In this document: positions 60,223 to 64,000 of the stretch, in pieces
Numbering within the stretch: the stretch's first letter is position 1
Layout: each line of letters opens with the position of its first letter
Position numbers and translations under genes: made by a program
NCBI GenBank assembly: GCA_943908475.1
Contig: CALTTG010000020.1
Location: forward strand, 1-64,000
Reading direction: 5' to 3'
DNA length: 64,000 bases
Source of the DNA: an uncultured Burkholderiales bacterium
GTDB lineage: Bacteria > Pseudomonadota > Gammaproteobacteria > Burkholderiales > Burkholderiaceae_C
The notes under the pieces: model-generated
What the model saw: the letters and a program-made list of their open reading frames with translations, nothing else
What the model was told of the DNA's origin: nothing
The model's database searches: none

Positions 60223-60888
60223 TCACGGGTTGGCGCGACGGTACGCTTCGTCGGCCTGGGTCAGTCGCCGCATCTCGGCGTTGGTGCGATCACGCTGACG
60301 GGTCTCGTCGGTCTCCAGGTCCTTGACCAAGGCCATCATGTACTTTTGGGCATCACCCAACGAATAGTTGCCTTGCTTGACGCGCTCGGGCAAATCCTTG
60401 AGCAAGGCGTCGGCCAGCACACGGCGCTTGGCGGCATCGGCGTCGGCCGGCATGTCCTGCCACAGCTCCAGCTGTTTGTTGAATCGAACGGCGTTGATCA
60501 GCCGAGGCAGTTCTTCCTCTGGGTGTGCATGCTGCTGAGCCACGGCTTTCAGCACGCTCCACTCCATGGCAGAGATGAATTCGGGGCGTTCGTCCACTTG
60601 GCCTTTGATCGGGGCCTGAACGGGTTGGGTTTCGAGCACCTGTGCGGCCTGAGCCTGCTGAACCTTGAGCGTTTCCAGCTCGGCAAGGTCTGCGGCGGTG
60701 GGCTCGGTCGGTGTGGGGGCGATGGCGGGGGTGACCGGCGCTTGCGTGGTCTCGGTCAGCGTGGCGTGGTCGGCCGTGTCCACCGGGCGCCATTGGTGCC
60801 AGGCCATGGCGGCCACCGTGGCGGCGATGCCGCATCCCAGGTACAGCCAGATTCGCTGCGAAGACTGTTGGATCTGCACGTGTGCCAT
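60223..60888 (-). CDS. Unknown single-pass membrane protein downstream of the lipase
   Basis: I do not recognise this 221-residue protein. One helix near the N terminus (IWLYLGCGIAATVAAMAW) is followed by a Pro/Thr-rich linker and a helical periplasmic domain (about 100-221) rich in Lys, Arg and Asp. ATG 60888 is chosen because GAGGAG lies six bases upstream. It follows the lipase on the same strand after 121 bp with a hairpin between. That placement, and the membrane anchor with a periplasmic helical part, make a lipase-foldase-like role thinkable, but the foldase motif is absent. Confidence 0.6.
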   Translation of the reverse strand: MAHVQIQQSSQRIWLYLGCGIAATVAAMAWHQWRPVDTADHATLTETTQAPVTPAIAPTPTEPTAADLAELETLKVQQAQAAQVLETQPVQAPIKGQVDERPEFISAMEWSVLKAVAQQHAHPEEELPRLINAVRFNKQLELWQDMPADADAAKRRVLADALLKDLPERVKQGNYSLGDAQKYMMALVKDLETDETRQRDRTNAEMRRLTQADEAYRRANP

Positions 60889-60909
60889 GTTCAACTCCTC
60901 AAACGAAAG

Positions 60910-60945
60910 AAAGGGCCTGATCAACTCGGAAAGACCAGGCCCTTT
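60910..60945 (-). terminator. Hairpin after the lipase gene
   Basis: On the minus strand, AAAGGGCCTG and CAGGCCCTTT are a perfect 10-bp stem with a 16-base loop, followed by TTTCTTTCGTTT. It lies 65 bp after the lipase stop and 22 bp before the next gene. It may end most lipase transcripts and let some through, or protect the mRNA. Confidence 0.7.
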
Positions 60946-61009
60946 GTTCGGTGAACACCCCCCCGAAGGTCGGTTGAGAGGGGAGGTGTCACTCAGTGGC
61001 GAAGTCCGA

Positions 61010-62806
61010 TCAGAACTTCACGGGGGCGGGCGGTGCCACGTTCAGGGTGAACGTCTGGCCGCTGCCGGACATCAGGCCCGACAGGATGGCCGAGATGAAG
61101 CAACCCTTGAGCTGCGGGAACGAGGTCGAGCCCGAGAAGCTCAAAGCACCCGAACCCAGTGCGGACACCGGACCTTCAAACGACAGGGGGAAGATCACCG
61201 GCGAGACGGTCTTGCACTGACCGAAGGGGATGCCCCACACGCTGGTCACGGTGATGTCGGCAGGCGACTGACCCGTGATGCGCAGGGTGCCGTTGTTGTC
61301 CACGCTGGTCGTGCCGGTGGTGTCGCCATTGGCGGTTACGCGCAGGCCCACGGTGGTGTTGATGCCCAACAGCTTGACGGTCGACTTGTAGTCGGGGATC
61401 GACAGCGAGCCCTTCAGGGTCTTGGCCGTGATGTCGGCGTTGGCCGAGAAGGTCGAACCGGCCGGCAGGCTGACGGTCTGACCCAGTGTCTTCAGGCCAA
61501 TGTCACCCTTCAAGGTCCACTTGTCCAGCGTCACCACGAAGTTGCCGCCGCCGGGGTTTGCGACGCTGACTGGATCCGCTGCGTTGGTCGAGCAAGTGCT
61601 GGTTTGAGCCTTGCCTGCAAACCGGTCAGCCATCCACGGCAGGACGGTTTGTGCACCTTGGAACTGGGTCACGATGTGTTCGCTGGGGAACACATCGAAC
61701 ATCACGTTGGTACCCTTGGCGCAATAAGCCTTCTTCAGCGTCACTGCTTGGTCCAACGGGATGAACTCGTCAGCCTTGCCGTGGTACTGGTACACGGGGG
61801 CGTTGATCTTGCGCGTTCCCAGGTTCTGAGCTTCCAAGACCTTCTTCACGGGACCGACTGCCAGCAGGTTCTCCAGAGACTGATTGTCCAGCGTGAACTC
61901 GGCAATGTCGCGGTTCATGTATGTGAACAGGCCTTCAAAGACACACATGTCTTTCAGGCGATCCAGTTCAGCTTTGCCTTGTTCTGTAGCAATCAGGTTG
62001 ATGGGGATGTCCTCACCATATTGAGCATTCAGGCCCAGAACGCCCGAAGCCAAGAAGGCAAAACCGGTGCTGTCGTTCAGATACTTCGCGGTGCGAATGA
62101 AATCACCAGGCACGCCGCCTGCGGCGACGCCCACGAGGTTGATTTCAGGCGCATAAGTCGGGGCGAGTTCGCCTGCAAAAGCAGCCGTTTGACCGCCCTG
62201 CGAGAACCCCCAGATGGCGACAGGAGCCTTGGCGTTGATGTTGGCACCAGGAACCGATTGAGCGGCTTTGAAGATGTCCAGCAGTGCATGACCCTGGGCT
62301 TTGCCGGCCAGATAGGTCGAGGGGATGGGGGCCAAAGCACCTTCGTAGTCGGTGATCAGCACCGCATAGCCAGCCTTCAAAGCCGCTGCAATGTTGACGG
62401 CTTCATAGTCTTTGTCCTGGGCCAGTTGACGCGACGGGGCGCACTTGGAGGCCAGGCCGTGGGTGCCCACTGCATAGAGGACCACGGGACGAGGGCCTGT
62501 GCCAGTCCATGCAGCTTGGGGGACCACCACAGTGCCGGACACCGCGTAGTCGCCGTCCAGTGCATCGCGGTATTGGTAGATCACGTTCCAAGCCTTGTTG
62601 GCCGGCGTGTTGGCGCCCAACTTGACCACGCTTTCACGATAGGAAATCAGGTCGCCATGCGTGCCAGTCAGTGCTTGCGTGGGATAAGTGTAGAAGGTGT
62701 CGTTGGATGGGCCGACCACGGGGGCGGCGAAAGCCGACGAGGCGGCCAGGGCGATGGCGGCCAGCGGCAGGGTGCGGGTGACGCCCCTGAGAATGCGTGT
62801 GTTCAT
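61010..62806 (-). CDS. Secreted LIP-type lipase with a C-terminal beta domain
   Basis: The 598-residue protein has a signal peptide (TLPLAAIALAASSAFA) and a secretory-lipase (LIP) type alpha/beta hydrolase domain up to about residue 400. A catalytic triad can be placed: S202 in WGFSQGGQTA, D346 in HGKADEFIP and H377 in PSEHIVTQ. The C-terminal part (about 420-598; KGSLSIPDYKSTVKLLGIN and VWGIPFGQCKTVSPV) resembles beta-rich domains of actinobacterial secreted proteins. GGAGAA precedes the start. Some stretches are poorer in GC than neighbours, which fits transfer. It probably cleaves acylglycerols or esters outside the cell. Confidence 0.8.
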   Translation of the reverse strand: MNTRILRGVTRTLPLAAIALAASSAFAAPVVGPSNDTFYTYPTQALTGTHGDLISYRESVVKLGANTPANKAWNVIYQYRDALDGDYAVSGTVVVPQAAWTGTGPRPVVLYAVGTHGLASKCAPSRQLAQDKDYEAVNIAAALKAGYAVLITDYEGALAPIPSTYLAGKAQGHALLDIFKAAQSVPGANINAKAPVAIWGFSQGGQTAAFAGELAPTYAPEINLVGVAAGGVPGDFIRTAKYLNDSTGFAFLASGVLGLNAQYGEDIPINLIATEQGKAELDRLKDMCVFEGLFTYMNRDIAEFTLDNQSLENLLAVGPVKKVLEAQNLGTRKINAPVYQYHGKADEFIPLDQAVTLKKAYCAKGTNVMFDVFPSEHIVTQFQGAQTVLPWMADRFAGKAQTSTCSTNAADPVSVANPGGGNFVVTLDKWTLKGDIGLKTLGQTVSLPAGSTFSANADITAKTLKGSLSIPDYKSTVKLLGINTTVGLRVTANGDTTGTTSVDNNGTLRITGQSPADITVTSVWGIPFGQCKTVSPVIFPLSFEGPVSALGSGALSFSGSTSFPQLKGCFISAILSGLMSGSGQTFTLNVAPPAPVKF

Positions 62807-62895
62807 GCGTGTTCTCCAGTTGGTTGCTCGAATTCGGCCTGAATCTCAGGTCGTGGTGCAATTCTGCAATTCTGGAAAATCACTTGCCCCGAGTG

Positions 62896-62929
62896 CAAAC
62901 CCCTGGTTGGTGCACGAACCCCGGGTTTG
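62896..62929. promoter_or_regulatory. Long dyad upstream of the lipase gene
   Basis: The plus-strand arms CAAACCCCTGGTT and AACCCCGGGTTTG match at 11 of 13 paired bases, with eight bases between. It lies about 90 bp before the lipase start, where an operator is expected. No regulator family can be assigned. Confidence 0.4.
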
Positions 62930-63018
62930 ACCACCCGTCAACACGGGGGTGTGTCGTGTTTGACGTGAAATGATCCTTGGTGGCCATTCGGGTTTACCAG
63001 CCTTTGCGCGCTGTCGAC

Positions 63019-64000
63019 TTAGAAAATCCGACCCATCAGGCGCCTGACTGCCTCCTCCAGGCTGTCGACGTCCGAATCGCTCGACTCGCTGCCAGACGCG
63101 GGAACGGCGGGGATGAGCTCCGGCGTCACGATTTCTCCTTCTTGACCCAGCGTCTGAAGGAAGCCGCCATCCGCCCATTCGCTGTACCGCCACCCCGTGT
63201 CCAGCACCACCAGCCCTTCGGGCGCTGGCGACGAGGCCACCGGCTTGCCTGCCAGGGCGCTGCCCATGTACTGAATCCATGGGGGCAGGGCCAAGGAGGC
63301 CCCAGAGCTGTGGCTGCCCAGGCTGCGCGGGGTGTCGTAGCCCAGCCAGATCACCGCCACCTGCGAGGGCTGGTAACCGGCGAACCAGGCGTCGAACACG
63401 TCGTTGGTGGTGCCGGTTTTGCCGTACAGGTCGCCTCGACGCAATTGGGCCTGGGCCCGCGCCGCCGTGCCCGAGCGGGTGACCTCCTGCAACAAGGTGC
63501 CCGTCAGGAATGCATTGCGCGCTGGGATGACCCGATCGGCTTCCGTGGCCGGGCGAACGGTGGCGCTGAACACGGTGCGCCCCTTCGCGTCCAGGATGCG
63601 GTGGATCACCGTGGGCGAGACCTTCAGTCCGCCATTGGCTAGGACCGCGTAGGCGCTGGCCATCTGGAGTGGGGTGGTCGAGCCGGCGCCCAAGGCCAAG
63701 GTCAGGTTGTCGGGGTGCTTGCTGGCGTCAAAGCCAAAGCGGGTCGTCCAGTCGCGGGCCGCGCGAGGGCCCACCAGTTGCACCAACCGGATGCTGACCA
63801 GGTTTTTGGAACGGGCCAACGCGGTTCGCACACTGATCAACCCGTCGGCGCTGCCATCGGCATTGCTGGGGTTCCAATCGCCGGTGTCGGTCAAGGGGGC
63901 ATCGTTGACCAGGGTCTCCGGCATCACGCCGTTCTCCAGCGCCGCCGAGTAGAGGAACGGCTTGAAGCTGGAGCCGGGCTGTCGCCAGCCTTGCGTGACA
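63019..64000 (-). CDS. mrcA: Class A penicillin-binding protein, C-terminal transpeptidase part (runs off the window)
   Basis: The visible 326 codons are the transpeptidase half of a PBP1A-type enzyme. The serine nucleophile lies in RQPGSSFKPFLYSAALENG, the SxN motif in ARSKNLVSIRL, and KTGTT in LYGKTGTTNDVFDAWFAGYQP. The N-terminal glycosyltransferase domain is outside the window. It cross-links new peptidoglycan at the outer face of the inner membrane. The C terminus ends in a short acidic tail (SGSESSDSDVDSLEEAVRRL). It is transcribed towards the lipase. Confidence 0.93.
   Translation of the reverse strand, partial: VTQGWRQPGSSFKPFLYSAALENGVMPETLVNDAPLTDTGDWNPSNADGSADGLISVRTALARSKNLVSIRLVQLVGPRAARDWTTRFGFDASKHPDNLTLALGAGSTTPLQMASAYAVLANGGLKVSPTVIHRILDAKGRTVFSATVRPATEADRVIPARNAFLTGTLLQEVTRSGTAARAQAQLRRGDLYGKTGTTNDVFDAWFAGYQPSQVAVIWLGYDTPRSLGSHSSGASLALPPWIQYMGSALAGKPVASSPAPEGLVVLDTGWRYSEWADGGFLQTLGQEGEIVTPELIPAVPASGSESSDSDVDSLEEAVRRLMGRIF

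Noticed and set aside
60665..62842. Open frame of 725 codons on the plus strand opposite the lipase
   Set aside because: The minus strand encodes a signal peptide and a full catalytic triad; the plus-strand translation has no recognisable family.

Overview
The window is a high-GC chromosomal segment of a betaproteobacterium, almost certainly order Burkholderiales (Comamonadaceae / Rubrivivax–Aquabacterium type). Evidence: the aa3 cytochrome oxidase cluster includes the small proteins usual in that order (DUF2970, DUF2909 twin-transmembrane, 42-residue assembly protein). A DUF4148 protein, a BPSS1780-type membrane protein, a recG-oxyR pair and a comF/bioC-like pair upstream of coxB also fit. 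This placement is inference from gene content. I recognise no rRNA, tRNA or CRISPR.

Layout. 1-795: end of an IS21-like element cutting a chemoreceptor gene. 0.9-5.4 kb: FemAB-like acyltransferase, DUF4148 protein, LysR regulator, comF and a divergent BioC-like protein. 5.4-15.1 kb: a 493-bp leader, then the aa3 oxidase genes (subunits II, I, III) with assembly factors CtaG, SURF1, two Sco-like thioredoxin-fold proteins, heme A synthase and heme O synthase. 15.1-18.1 kb, minus strand: sugar-phosphate mutarotase, DUF429 protein, BLUF blue-light sensor and folE. 18.3-20.6 kb: an ATP-dependent DNA ligase homologue that has lost its catalytic residues, and an Ala/Pro-rich membrane protein.

20.7-30.2 kb: part of a type VI secretion locus (TagX-like M15 peptidase, PAAR tip, a membrane protein with a possible ketosynthase-like fold, TssM, TagF, OmpA-like protein, TssA). 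The sheath, tube, baseplate, ClpV and TssJKL genes are not in the window. 30.3-32.4 kb: tonB-exbB-exbD behind a candidate Fur site. 32.4-39.8 kb: class III CoA-transferase, XRE-type regulator divergent from a secreted-protein pair, two tandem LplT-like transporters (the first fused to an acyltransferase), and an exosortase-type CAAX-protease homologue.

39.9-44.5 kb: queuosine genes queA and tgt with a hybrid sensor kinase gene coupled between them. 44.6-49.4 kb: recG, oxyR, BPSS1780 protein and thrB. 49.5-58.4 kb: two small outer-membrane barrels, a strong terminator, polA, a candidate Pho box before ppk1-sixA, then exonuclease I and a YgjP-like metalloprotease. 58.3-64 kb, minus strand: alpha/beta hydrolase, AEC transporter, an unknown membrane protein, a large secreted lipase with an actinobacterial-looking C-terminal domain, and the C-terminal part of a class A penicillin-binding protein that leaves the window.

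The items most worth following are the dead DNA ligase, the ketosynthase-like protein in the T6SS locus, the sensor kinase inside the queuosine operon, the second Sco-like protein and the BLUF-folE pair.
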